Below are positions 7,399 through 16,495 of a stretch of 64,000 nt of DNA, one piece after another. A program made the position numbers and the translations under genes. The stretch's first letter is position 1, and every line of letters starts with the position of its first letter. The stretch is from Mucilaginibacter empetricola (lineage in GTDB: Bacteria > Bacteroidota > Bacteroidia > Sphingobacteriales > Sphingobacteriaceae): NCBI RefSeq assembly GCF_024808665.1, contig NZ_JANUBZ010000002.1, positions 186,001 to 250,000 of the forward strand. The letters run 5' to 3'. The notes beneath the pieces are model-generated. The model was not told the DNA's origin. It saw only the letters and a list, made by a program, of their open reading frames with translations, and searched no databases.

Positions 7399-10300
7399 TT
7401 ACCTGGTGGTTTCGTCGGATTTGCGGTACGCCCAGCCGAATATGAGTGGGAACACCCACAAGCTGAAAAGCATAGCACAAAGAATACCGCCGATTACTAC
7501 CCTGGCCAGTGGTCTTGAACTTTCGGACCCGATACCATGCGACAATGCTGCCGGGCAAAGGCCAATGGCTGCCATCAACGCTGTCATCATTACGGGTCTT
7601 ATTCTGGAGTTTACGCCAAGTTTAATGGCTGTGTATAGTGTAAGGCGTTCGCCTTTAATGGTATCCAGGTTATGTTTAAATACGGTTATCAATAACACAC
7701 CATCCTGTATACAAATACCGAACAGCGCAATAAAACCTATACCTGCCGAAATACTGAAGTTTGTGCCGGTAATAAGCAAAGCTGCTATACCACCCACAAT
7801 GGCAAAAGGAACGTTCAGGAATACCAGCGCCGCATCTTTGAAATTGCCAAACATAATGAACAACAGCAGGAAAATAAGCGCCAAACTCACCGGTACAACC
7901 TGCGTAAGGCGTTTTTCGGCACGCTGCTGATTTTCAAAGTCACCCTGCCATGCCAGGTGATAGCCGCGCTTCAATTTAACTTTAGCATTTACTTTTTGCT
8001 GCGCCTCGGCAATGGTACTACCCATATCCCTGCCGCGAACGGAGAATTTAAGCGTGGCAAAACGCTCGTTCTCATCTCTGAAAATTAAACAAGGACCGGT
8101 TTTTTGGGTGATGTTGGCTATTTCTTTAATAGGCACCTTTGATCCGTTTTGTGTTGGAACGAGCAGGTTACCAATATCATCTGGCGTTTTACGGAAAGCC
8201 TCCGGGAAACGTACCCTGATATCGAAAGTTCTTACACCTTCATACAGAGTTGAAGCTGCTGTACCACCTATAGCCATTGCAATAACCGAGTTGGCATCGG
8301 CAGTAGCAACACCATATTGAGCCATTTTATGCTGATCGAGGTTGATATCAAGCTCCGGAAGGCCGATGCTCTTTAAAACGCCCAAATCCTCAATGCCCCT
8401 TACACCTTTAAGTATCTGATAAACTTCGTTGGTTTTGCCTTCCATGTAGTTAAGCGAATCGCCATAAACCTTTACTACGATTGAGCCTTTTACCCCCGAT
8501 ACTGCTTCTTCAACGTTATCGCTTATGGGCTGTGAAAAGTTAAGGTCTGCACCGGGCAAGATGGATAGCTTTTTATTCATCTGGGCAATTAACTCTTCTT
8601 TTGATACTTTGGGCTTCCAGTCTTCTTCGGGATACATCAACACGTCAAATTCATTGTTGTAAAAGCCTGCAACGTCGGTACCGTCATCTGGTCGGCCGGT
8701 TTGTGATACGGCATATTTTACCTGTGGGAAACTCATTAATATTTTACGGACCTGTTTAGAGGTCTGGACCGATTTATCCAGCGATACACTATAAGGTAAT
8801 TGCACGCGTAGCCAAATAGAGCCTTCATCCAATTCGGGTAAAAACTCGCTGCCCAAAAACTTAAATGATAGCAAGCCTACTACCATTACAATAAGTGATG
8901 TGGTAACCACCAGCTTTTTATGCTTAAAAGCGGTTGTAAAACCAAATAGCATAAAAGCAGTGAGCCTGTGTACAAAGGGATTATGTTTTTCGTGAACATT
9001 TTTCCTTAGTAACATGCTGATTAACACTGGCACCAATGTCAGTGTTGTTATTAATGCACCTAATAAGGCAAAACCTAATGTGTAGGCCAGCGGTGAAAAT
9101 AGTTTACCTTCAACTTTTTGAAATGCGAATACAGGAAGCAAGCCGGTGATGATAATCAGCTTGGCAAAAAAGATGGCTTTACCCAATACAGCGCCATTGT
9201 TTTTGATCCAGCCGAGTTTAATACGGTTATTGAATCGCTCCATTCCCATTTGCACCGCCTTATGGTCGAGTATTACAAACATCCCCTCTACCATTACCAC
9301 GGCACCGTCAATAATAATCCCAAAATCGACTGCTCCAAGCGATAACAAGTTTGCCGACATGCCCATTAAGTGCAGGCAAATAAATGCAAACAGCAGTGCC
9401 AGCGGGATGATGATGGATACAATGAGCGTAGTACGCCAGTTAAACATAAACAGCGATACCAGGAAGGTAACCAGCAGGATACCTTCAATAAGGTTGTGCA
9501 ATACAGTATGTGTAGCGTAGCCAATCAAGTCCGAACGGTCATAGTACGGCACAATTTTGGTATCGGCCGGTAAAACGTCGTTATTAAGTTTGTTGATTTC
9601 CTTTTTTAAGGCGGCAACCACTTCGGTTGGGTTTTCGCCCTTACGCATTACAATAATAGCCTCAACAGCATCTTCATCGTCAACAACACTTCTTTTGCCG
9701 TCTTTATCAACTATAGCATCACTGCGGCCCACCCAGCCCAGGCGCGGCACGTTTGAAATAGAAACTGTAGCCACATCACTTACCAGTACCGGAATACCAT
9801 TGTTGTTACTTACAACAATGTTTTTTATTTCATTAATGTTCCTTATTAACCCAATACCCCTTACTGCAAATGCCTGGTTGTTTTGGGTAATCATATCGCC
9901 GCCAACATTGATGTTGGTTTTTTGTACAGCGGCATAAACATCAAGCGGCGTAATGCCCAGTGTGGCCAGTTTCCCGGGATCTACTGTAATTTCATAAGTT
10001 TTGGTTTTACCACCAAAGCTGTTGATATCGCCAATGCCAGGTATGGCCCTTAAACGGCGGTCAATTACCCAGTCTTGTAGGGTTTTTAGTTCCCTTACGT
10101 CTCTGAATGTGCTTTTAAGCGTGTATCTGAATATTTCGCCGGTTGGCCCTGTTGGGGGCTGTACCGCGGGCACAATGCCGTTTGGCAGCGTTGCATTGTT
10201 AAGCAGGAACATTACCTGCTGGCGCGCTTCCTGGTCCTGAACGTTGTCATCAAAAATTACTTTTACATAGCTCAATCCAAATATGGTGGTTGAGCGTAGG

Positions 10301-10551
10301 CTCACCTTTTTTTGAACCGGGTTTAGCGCAATTTCTATAGGAATAGTTACCAGTTTTTCAACTTCCTCGGCACTTTGGCCCGGCCATTGGGTAATAATAT
10401 CTATTTCGGTATTGGTAACATCAGGAAAGGCCTCAATAGGCATTTGCATAAAGGTATATATACCTCCAATGACCAATGCAGCTGCCAAACACAAAATGAG
10501 GTATTTGTTTTTTAATGAAAACCCTATAATACCTCTCAAAAATTTGATCAT
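7399..10551 (-). CDS. CusA/CzcA-family heavy-metal RND efflux pump
   Basis: At 1050 residues this is a full-length HME-RND inner-membrane pump that uses proton flow to drive metal ions through a tripartite complex. It starts with a cytoplasmic stub and TM1 (LCLAAALVIGGIYTF) followed by MPIEAFPDVTNTEI, the standard family opening. TM4 carries VDFGIIIDGAVVMVEG, with the two Asp of the DFGxxxDGAV signature. In established HME subtypes this pattern fits the divalent-cation (Zn/Co/Cd) pumps better than the Cu/Ag pumps, but that is inference. It is the last gene of the operon TolC-adaptor-pump and ends at a strong terminator. Confidence 0.9.
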   Translation of the reverse strand: MIKFLRGIIGFSLKNKYLILCLAAALVIGGIYTFMQMPIEAFPDVTNTEIDIITQWPGQSAEEVEKLVTIPIEIALNPVQKKVSLRSTTIFGLSYVKVIFDDNVQDQEARQQVMFLLNNATLPNGIVPAVQPPTGPTGEIFRYTLKSTFRDVRELKTLQDWVIDRRLRAIPGIGDINSFGGKTKTYEITVDPGKLATLGITPLDVYAAVQKTNINVGGDMITQNNQAFAVRGIGLIRNINEIKNIVVSNNNGIPVLVSDVATVSISNVPRLGWVGRSDAIVDKDGKRSVVDDEDAVEAIIVMRKGENPTEVVAALKKEINKLNNDVLPADTKIVPYYDRSDLIGYATHTVLHNLIEGILLVTFLVSLFMFNWRTTLIVSIIIPLALLFAFICLHLMGMSANLLSLGAVDFGIIIDGAVVMVEGMFVILDHKAVQMGMERFNNRIKLGWIKNNGAVLGKAIFFAKLIIITGLLPVFAFQKVEGKLFSPLAYTLGFALLGALITTLTLVPVLISMLLRKNVHEKHNPFVHRLTAFMLFGFTTAFKHKKLVVTTSLIVMVVGLLSFKFLGSEFLPELDEGSIWLRVQLPYSVSLDKSVQTSKQVRKILMSFPQVKYAVSQTGRPDDGTDVAGFYNNEFDVLMYPEEDWKPKVSKEELIAQMNKKLSILPGADLNFSQPISDNVEEAVSGVKGSIVVKVYGDSLNYMEGKTNEVYQILKGVRGIEDLGVLKSIGLPELDINLDQHKMAQYGVATADANSVIAMAIGGTAASTLYEGVRTFDIRVRFPEAFRKTPDDIGNLLVPTQNGSKVPIKEIANITQKTGPCLIFRDENERFATLKFSVRGRDMGSTIAEAQQKVNAKVKLKRGYHLAWQGDFENQQRAEKRLTQVVPVSLALIFLLLFIMFGNFKDAALVFLNVPFAIVGGIAALLITGTNFSISAGIGFIALFGICIQDGVLLITVFKHNLDTIKGERLTLYTAIKLGVNSRIRPVMMTALMAAIGLCPAALSHGIGSESSRPLARVVIGGILCAMLFSLWVFPLIFGWAYRKSDETTR

Positions 10552-10656
10552 TATATTTTTTATTTAGTGAATTACCGGATAAGAAGAAGTAGAAACAGGA
10601 GCAAATGATCCCGGTGCCTTCATCTAATCAGTTATTCATTGATTTTTTATTAAACT

Positions 10657-11760
10657 TTAGCTATTTAATGAACCATAAATGAGTATGGCATTTGAGCCCA
10701 CAACCGTTTCACCCGGGTTTACACCGCTTTTTATATAAGCCGTTTTACCGTTTATGCTAATCAGTGTTACCGGTCTTATCTGCACATCGTTTTTGCCTTT
10801 TATAATAATTACATAATACTGGCTGTTATCAAACACAAGATCCTTGCTTGATATGGCAATGGCCTTGGTATCCTCACTGTTGTAAATGGTTACCGTAGTA
10901 AACATTTGCGGTTTTAAAATATAGCCAGGGTTATTCAGCACTACCCGCATTTTCATTACCTTGCTGGTTGGGTCAAGCACGTTCATCAGCTTATCTACCT
11001 TGCCTTTAAAAATTTTGTCGGGGTATGATATAGTGGTTACATCAGCCTCGTCGCCCTCGTGCACTTTGCCAATGTTTTCTTCATAAACATTAGCCTGTAC
11101 CCAAACGTCTTTCAAATCAGAAATAGTAAATAAGCCTGCGTTGTTATCCGTACGTATGGCCATGCCATTGTTTACATTTTTTTGAACAACAAAACCTTCA
11201 ATAGGCGATTTGATTAAGAATTCGCCATTGCTGTTGTTACCATTAATACTCAATATTTTTTCGGCTGCGATTTTAGCAGCTACTGCTTGCTGATAGTTTA
11301 CCTCAGCGCTGGTAATATCAACCTGCGATGCCAAACCGCTTTTAAACAAATCTTTTTGTTGTTCCAGCTGTTTAGCTGTTAAACGAACATTGGCTTCGGC
11401 ACTAATCAGGTTAGAATTGTAATTGGCCACTTCCGAGCTTTTTACAACACCCAGCGTTTGCCCGGGTTTTACATAATCGCCAGGCATAACGGTGATGCCG
11501 GTTACGTTACCACTCACCAATGGAAATACATTGATAACTTTATCGGTATTAAAATCAACAACACCATTAAATTTTATCTCATTGGTTATGTTCGATGTTT
11601 TAACAGTATCAATAACCAATGTTTTCATCAGCGAATCGGGTACCACATAAGGTGTCCTAACATCATCAGCTGCTTCGTTTGATTTACAGGAAACCACATT
11701 AGCTATTATAAAACAGGTAGATAATGTATATAAGCTGTATTTAATTATCTTTTTCTTCAT
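10657..11760 (-). CDS. RND efflux periplasmic adaptor lipoprotein (CusB/CzcB-like)
   Basis: With the ATG at 11760 the protein is 367 residues and starts with a lipoprotein signal, lipobox VVSC. An upstream start at 11832 would overlap the preceding gene and bury that signal, so I reject it. The body shows a beta-barrel/lipoyl start (VFPLVSGNVTGITVMPGDYV), a helical hairpin (about residues 110-170, rich in Ala, Glu and Gln), the return lipoyl half (IKSPIEGFVVQKNVNNGM) and a membrane-proximal domain. It would bridge the inner-membrane pump and the outer-membrane channel. No His- or Met-rich metal-binding tail is visible. Confidence 0.88.
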   Translation of the reverse strand: MKKKIIKYSLYTLSTCFIIANVVSCKSNEAADDVRTPYVVPDSLMKTLVIDTVKTSNITNEIKFNGVVDFNTDKVINVFPLVSGNVTGITVMPGDYVKPGQTLGVVKSSEVANYNSNLISAEANVRLTAKQLEQQKDLFKSGLASQVDITSAEVNYQQAVAAKIAAEKILSINGNNSNGEFLIKSPIEGFVVQKNVNNGMAIRTDNNAGLFTISDLKDVWVQANVYEENIGKVHEGDEADVTTISYPDKIFKGKVDKLMNVLDPTSKVMKMRVVLNNPGYILKPQMFTTVTIYNSEDTKAIAISSKDLVFDNSQYYVIIIKGKNDVQIRPVTLISINGKTAYIKSGVNPGETVVGSNAILIYGSLNS

Positions 11761-11785
11761 AGAAATATTATAAGGCGTGCTCTTG

Positions 11786-13066
11786 TTATTTATTAAAAAA
11801 TGGTGTGCCTGTAACATAGTTAAGCTGTTCAAGCGCGGTAACGCGGTTAAGCAAAATGCCGTTTAACTGCAGGGTATTTGTTTTATAAGAATCGTAAAAG
11901 TCAAGAAACTCCAATAAGCTCAGGTTTCTTTTTTTGTAATTGATAAACACCTCCTGTATCAGGTGGGTGAAATCTGTTTTAAATTGCGGGTCAAAACCGG
12001 CATATAGTTTTTCGAGGCGTACAGCGCCTTTGTAGCCGGTAGCCACATCGCTTTCTACCTGGTTTTGTGTACTTTGAAACTGTACTTTGCTTTGGTCAAC
12101 CGCTATACGGGCTTGTTTTATACCACCCTGGTTACGGTTAAAAAATGGCAAATTAAATTCAATACCGGCACCCAAAAAGTTATTGCCATATCCACCCAGT
12201 TTATCATAGTTTACAGAAAATGATACATCGGGTACCGCTGTGGCTTTTTGGAGTTTCAGATTTACATCATTATAATCAATAGTCGCCTTGGCATATCTCA
12301 GATCGTACCGGTTAGCATAGGCCGAATCAAGCAGCTGGCGATAGGGAACACCATCCACGGTATTTTTTACCAATAGATCTTCACTCACCAGCGGTTCAAC
12401 AGTGATGCTTACCGGAGCCTTAATTAAAAGCTTAAGCTCGCTTTGCAGGGTGTCAATGCCTGTTAGCAGCCCGCTATACTCGGCCTGAAGAGAATATAAC
12501 TGCGCTTGTATCCGCAGCATTTCTTTTTCGGCAATGTTGCCTTTGGCATATTCTTCTTTGTAGGCCTTAAGCGTTTGGGCCAGGGAATTAATCTCCTCGT
12601 CATAAACCTTCGCCGATTGCTGCTGATAGTAGATAGAGTAAAAATCGCTGCGCAGGGTGAATTTTAATGTGCGGAGCAGGTCAAAAAACTGGTATTTGGC
12701 CTGGTCAACGCCAATTTTTGCCAGTTGAATATTTTTGTTGCGTTTACCCGCGGTATAAAAAAGCTGTGAGATGCTGAACGACTGTTCTTTATAAGCAGGA
12801 CCCTGATTTACATTATTGGCGTAAATACCGTTGTTAAAATTGAAATCGGGGTTTTGAAACAGGCGTGCTGTAATGATCTGCGCACTCGCATTATCAATAT
12901 TGTACTTTTGGGCAATAAGCTGAAGGTTGTTTTTCAAAAACAGATCTTCGGTTTGCTTAACCGTTATTTTTAATGTGTCTGATGAAGTTTGCGCGTTGGC
13001 CGTAAGGATTGCTCCCCAGCAAATTACTTGTACCAACAGCGTTTTGCGTATAAATTTCCGGAACAT
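11786..13066 (-). CDS. TolC-family outer-membrane efflux channel (CusC/CzcC-like)
   Basis: The 426-residue protein has a signal peptide (cleavage after TANAQ) and the long coiled-coil pattern of TolC proteins in two repeats: TVKQTEDLFLKNNLQLIAQK near the start and a second set from about residue 255 (YRQLLDSAYANRYDLRYAKA). It forms the outer-membrane exit duct of the efflux complex. It is the first gene of the operon; the adaptor starts 25 bases after its stop. The promoter region 13067-13255 holds the -7 box and phased repeat array described separately. Confidence 0.88.
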   Translation of the reverse strand: MFRKFIRKTLLVQVICWGAILTANAQTSSDTLKITVKQTEDLFLKNNLQLIAQKYNIDNASAQIITARLFQNPDFNFNNGIYANNVNQGPAYKEQSFSISQLFYTAGKRNKNIQLAKIGVDQAKYQFFDLLRTLKFTLRSDFYSIYYQQQSAKVYDEEINSLAQTLKAYKEEYAKGNIAEKEMLRIQAQLYSLQAEYSGLLTGIDTLQSELKLLIKAPVSITVEPLVSEDLLVKNTVDGVPYRQLLDSAYANRYDLRYAKATIDYNDVNLKLQKATAVPDVSFSVNYDKLGGYGNNFLGAGIEFNLPFFNRNQGGIKQARIAVDQSKVQFQSTQNQVESDVATGYKGAVRLEKLYAGFDPQFKTDFTHLIQEVFINYKKRNLSLLEFLDFYDSYKTNTLQLNGILLNRVTALEQLNYVTGTPFFNK

Positions 13067-13122
13067 GAGGTGTATGTTAGCCAGTAGAATGCGCGTTTAA
13101 CAACATGCTACTGAAGTTGTTC

Positions 13123-13130
13123 CAAAGGTA
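13123..13130 (-). promoter_or_regulatory. Candidate -7 box of the RND efflux operon
   Basis: The minus strand reads TACCTTTG, an exact TAnnTTTG match, 56 bases upstream of the TolC-type start codon. The phased TTA array begins 10 bases further upstream and covers the expected -33 position, which fits an activator-dependent promoter. Confidence 0.5.
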
Positions 13131-13140
13131 GATACAAATA

Positions 13141-13201
13141 ATTAGTGTATACTTAAACTCTTATTAGGATGCGATTAGAAGTTGATTAAAATTTCTTAAT
13201 C
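13141..13201. promoter_or_regulatory. 11-bp phased ATTA repeat array, likely response-regulator binding sites
   Basis: ATTAGTG, CTTAAAC, ATTAGGA, ATTAGAA and ATTAAAA start at 13141, 13152, 13163, 13174 and 13185, exactly 11 bp apart, and a further TTA follows at 13196. The last part, GATTAAAATTTCTTAATC (13184-13201), is an imperfect 18-bp palindrome similar to one in front of the response-regulator gene. OmpR-family regulators bind direct repeats spaced about one helical turn apart, so this is a plausible operator set for the adjacent two-component system (inference). Confidence 0.5.
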
Positions 13202-13255
13202 TGGCGATGACAAAACTATGATGGGATATCAATTATAATAAAAATATCATAAATA

Positions 13256-14611
13256 TTATAAATTGGGAAAAATTAAATGAAATTCCGTCCCCTTTTTTAA
13301 CTCCGATTTTACTTCAATAACACCGTTATGCAGGCGTACAATATTATTTGTTAACGATAAGCCAATACCATAACCCGGATAATATAAAGCATTTGACGAC
13401 CGGAAAAAAGGTTGAAATATCATATTGATATCTTTTGGCTCAATGCCGATGCCGCTATCGCGGATGGTAACGTTGATGCCTTTTGCATCGCAAAACAGTT
13501 CGCAATAAACTTCTTTGTTGTCCGAAAACTTGAGCGCATTTTTAATGATATTGCTGATGCCTATAAAAAGGAGCTGCCTGTTGCCCATCAGGCTATATTT
13601 TGCCGGGTCGTAAGGCAAATTATATTTAATATTAATGCTGTTTTCATTGCCCTTAACAGATAGCTCGTCCTTTATCTCCCAAATTAATTCATCCATCCTT
13701 ATCGGTTGAAATTCATAATTGGCAATATTGGTTTGCATCAGCTCCATCAAGCTGTTGATGATATAATTAAGCCTTTCGGTTTCTTTAATGATATTAGATA
13801 GTGTAGCCTTATAATCATCTACGCTGCGCTCATGCATTAACGTTATTTCTGCTTCTCCCAAAATAGTGGTAATAGGAGTACGCAACTCGTGCGAAGCATT
13901 AGCAATAAAAGATTTTTGACTTTCGAACGATTGCTCCAAATGCTCCAGCAGATTATTGATGGTTAAGGACAGCATATCGATCTCATCTTTTTTCTTTTGG
14001 CCAATGGGCAAGCGAAGATCAAGACTGGTTGAGCGGATTCTTTTTAAATTGCTGGTAATTTTAACAATAGGCATTAAAGCAACCCTTGAAAAAACGCTGC
14101 CCATAAAATAGGTTATAAACAGCGATGCCAGAAAGAAGAAAAACATGATCAGGCCCAGATCGTGCATGTAGTGGTAACCATTATGGTCGATAGCGGAAAC
14201 CATAATGATGTAGTTGCCCGAATTATCTACATAATAGATGCCCGTTATTTGCCGCTTTCCTTCTGATAAATGAACTAGCTTTTGAGAAACAACATCCCGG
14301 AGAATTTCGGCATCCCATTTTATGCTATCCTCGTGAATAAACTGCGGTTTAAAATGATCATCATAAATTCTGATGGTTTCGTCAGACAGCGACTGAGGGA
14401 ATTTTTTTATTACGTTTTTAAAGTTCTCTTTTGATAAGTTGTCTTCGGCCAGGTAAAACTGACCAACGGTTACAGCACGACCATCCAGCTTATCAAAAAA
14501 AGTTTTAACCCTGTTGTGCTCAACAAACAAGTAAATGCCTGTTAACACTACCAATAGCAAAACCGCAAACATAAAGGTAAACTGAAGCGATAACCGATCC
14601 TTAACTTTCAA
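13256..14611 (-). CDS. Membrane sensor histidine kinase of the efflux locus
   Basis: The 451-residue kinase has TM1 (about 12-30), a periplasmic sensor of about 120 residues, TM2 (about 152-172), a HAMP region (VALMPIVKITSNLKRI), the phospho-acceptor H-box SHELRTPITTILGEAE, and an ATPase domain with an N-box (GISNIIKNALKFS), G1 (RDSGIGIEP) and G2 (GYGIGLSLTNNIV). It follows the response-regulator gene with 21 bases between, forming one operon. Its position directly upstream of the RND operon suggests it senses periplasmic metal, as CusS/CzcS do (inference). The sensor loop shows no obvious His or Cys cluster. Confidence 0.88.
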   Translation of the reverse strand: MKVKDRLSLQFTFMFAVLLLVVLTGIYLFVEHNRVKTFFDKLDGRAVTVGQFYLAEDNLSKENFKNVIKKFPQSLSDETIRIYDDHFKPQFIHEDSIKWDAEILRDVVSQKLVHLSEGKRQITGIYYVDNSGNYIIMVSAIDHNGYHYMHDLGLIMFFFFLASLFITYFMGSVFSRVALMPIVKITSNLKRIRSTSLDLRLPIGQKKKDEIDMLSLTINNLLEHLEQSFESQKSFIANASHELRTPITTILGEAEITLMHERSVDDYKATLSNIIKETERLNYIINSLMELMQTNIANYEFQPIRMDELIWEIKDELSVKGNENSINIKYNLPYDPAKYSLMGNRQLLFIGISNIIKNALKFSDNKEVYCELFCDAKGINVTIRDSGIGIEPKDINMIFQPFFRSSNALYYPGYGIGLSLTNNIVRLHNGVIEVKSELKKGTEFHLIFPNL

Positions 14612-14632
14612 TGGTTCTTTTTTTAATTGGTA

Positions 14633-15304
14633 CTAATCTCTGATCATATAACCCATGCCAATAACCGTATGGATAAGCTGTTTAGTATAACCCTTATCAA
14701 TTTTGGTACGCAGGTAATTTATATAAACGTCAATTAGATTGGTACCCCTGTTAAAATTTATACCCCAAACAGATTCGGCAATATAAACCCTCGATAGCAC
14801 GCGGTTTTTATTGTACATCAAAACTTCCAGCAGGGTAAATTCTTTTACGGTTAAGGTTATCATGTTGCCACCGCGGGTAACTGTTTTTCGGAAGCAATCC
14901 ATTTGCAGGTCGGCAACCTGGTAAACGGTACCAGGCAATACCATTGATCTGCGGCGATCAAGCGCTTTTATGCGCGCCAGCAATTCTTCAAAATGGAAAG
15001 GCTTGGTTAAATAATCATCAGCGCCATTTTCAAGGCCCTGTACTTTATCATTAACAGTACCTAATGCACTGAGCATCAAAATAGGTACTTCTTTTTTAAA
15101 TTGTCTTATTTGGCGGCAAACTTCAAAACCATTTATCTGGGGAAGAACTACATCAAGAATAATCAGTTCAAAATCTTGCTCCAGGGCAAGTTTGGAGCCC
15201 ATGCTCCCGTCATATACAAGGGTTACATTGTGGAATTGCTCTTCTAATCCTTTTTTTATAAAGGCAGCAACCTTAGGCTCGTCTTCAATTAACAATATCT
15301 TCAT
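14633..15304 (-). CDS. OmpR-family response regulator of the efflux locus
   Basis: The 223-residue protein has a receiver domain with acidic residues (LIEDEPK), phospho-acceptor Asp in LIILDVVLPQINGFEV, Thr/Ser switch in MLSALG and the Lys in DDYLTKPFHFEELLARI, followed by a winged-helix DNA-binding domain (LTVKEFTLLEVLMYN; RTKIDKG near the end). It is transcribed with the sensor kinase. It probably activates both its own promoter and the RND operon, since both carry ATTAGA-type repeats at the -33 region (inference). Confidence 0.9.
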   Translation of the reverse strand: MKILLIEDEPKVAAFIKKGLEEQFHNVTLVYDGSMGSKLALEQDFELIILDVVLPQINGFEVCRQIRQFKKEVPILMLSALGTVNDKVQGLENGADDYLTKPFHFEELLARIKALDRRRSMVLPGTVYQVADLQMDCFRKTVTRGGNMITLTVKEFTLLEVLMYNKNRVLSRVYIAESVWGINFNRGTNLIDVYINYLRTKIDKGYTKQLIHTVIGMGYMIRD

Positions 15305-15329
15305 TTAGCCTGATTCAATAATATTTTTG

Positions 15330-15337
15330 CAAAGATA
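15330..15337 (-). promoter_or_regulatory. Candidate -7 box of the two-component operon
   Basis: The minus strand reads TATCTTTG, an exact match to TAnnTTTG, 25 bases before the response-regulator start. Instead of a -33 TTTG, the upstream DNA carries the ATTAGA repeats. Confidence 0.5.
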
Positions 15338-15352
15338 ATCCCGCAAAAACTT

Positions 15353-15401
15353 ATTAACCTGTAGATTAGAACATTCTAATCTGTATTAGAGTATTCTAAT
15401 C
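15353..15401. promoter_or_regulatory. Paired palindromes upstream of the response regulator, likely autoregulatory sites
   Basis: GATTAGAACATTCTAATC (15364-15381) is an 18-bp palindrome with perfect 8-bp arms around CA. A second, ATTAGAGTATTCTAAT (15385-15400), repeats it after 20 bp. They sit just upstream of the -7 box and resemble the array in front of the RND operon (13 of 18 positions shared with the palindrome at 13184-13201). Confidence 0.5.
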
Positions 15402-15441
15402 TATTAATCCAGTATCGTTTAATGCCTTAAAAACTAATGTA

Positions 15442-16359
15442 TTATAGTTTGTTGCCCCGCAAAAACTGCTCAATATCCATCTGTTTTTTACCTTCAAGTT
15501 GCACATCGGTAAGGCTTACAAAACCATCTGCGGCAGCAAATTTTAAATAGGTTTTATTATCAGTTATAAATGCTCCCGGCTGCAGGTTAGTTTCGGTTAC
15601 CTCGTATTGAGCACTGTACACTTTTAATATTTTTTCGTTAAGGAGGGTATATGCAGTTGGGATAGGACTAAGGCCCCGTATTTTGTTGTAAATAGTTGCT
15701 GCCGGTTCATCCCATTTAATCTGGCAATCTTCTTTAAATATTTTGGGGGCATGCTTTAATTCAACGCCTTCAGCCAATTGTGTTTGCGGGTGCTCGTTGT
15801 ACCGCCCGCTTTCCACACCTTTAACCGTTTTTACCAGCAGGCCGGCACCTTTATTCATCAGGCGGTCGTGTAGTTCGCCGGCGGTTTCCTGACCGGTGAG
15901 GGTTATTTTTTCGGTGAACAATATATTACCGGTGTCAATTTCGTGCCGTAAAAAGAAAGTAGTTACGCCACTTTCCTTTTCGCCGTTTATCAGTACCCAG
16001 TTAATGGGTGCAGCACCGCGGTATTGCGGTAAAAGTGATGCATGTAAGTTTATAGTGCCACGAGGGGGCATGTTCCATACCACTTCGGGTAGCATGCGGA
16101 AAGCAACTACTACCTGTAAGTCTGCATGCAATGCCTTTAACTCGTCCAAAAACTCCGGGCTTTTTAATTTTTCGGGTTGAAGTACTTTTATATGGTTCGC
16201 TATGGCGTATTGTTTTACCGCCGATTCGTTTAGTTTTTGTCCGCGTCCGGCTGGTTTATCGGGGGCGGTTACTACGGCAACAATATCGCAGCCTGCTGTT
16301 ATAAGGGCATCTAATGAAGTTACAGCAAACTGGGGCGTGCCCATAAATACAATTCTCAT
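15442..16359 (-). CDS. fmt: Methionyl-tRNA formyltransferase
   Basis: The 305-residue protein starts RIVFMGTPQFAVTSLDAL, typical of Fmt, and has the formyl-folate site motif NLHASLLPQYRGAAPINW with the catalytic Asn-His and the SLLP loop. Asp lies in HEIDTGNILF. A C-terminal OB-like domain (about 205-305) binds the tRNA. The enzyme uses 10-formyl-tetrahydrofolate to formylate initiator Met-tRNA. Length is normal. The usual partner def is not adjacent. Confidence 0.95.
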   Translation of the reverse strand: MRIVFMGTPQFAVTSLDALITAGCDIVAVVTAPDKPAGRGQKLNESAVKQYAIANHIKVLQPEKLKSPEFLDELKALHADLQVVVAFRMLPEVVWNMPPRGTINLHASLLPQYRGAAPINWVLINGEKESGVTTFFLRHEIDTGNILFTEKITLTGQETAGELHDRLMNKGAGLLVKTVKGVESGRYNEHPQTQLAEGVELKHAPKIFKEDCQIKWDEPAATIYNKIRGLSPIPTAYTLLNEKILKVYSAQYEVTETNLQPGAFITDNKTYLKFAAADGFVSLTDVQLEGKKQMDIEQFLRGNKL

Positions 16360-16495
16360 AAGCGGATATATACTCTAATTCCTAAAGTTAGCAATAAACC
16401 TTAAATTTTTGATGTTTTGTTTAAGGGTTGATTGGGTTGATGTGTATTAACAATAATTATTTACCATTGTGTGGCAATTTAACCTGTTTTTGCAA

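Noticed and set aside
7265..7558. 97-codon minus-strand ORF at the pump terminator
   Set aside because: It crosses the strong terminator and overlaps the RND pump gene in another frame.
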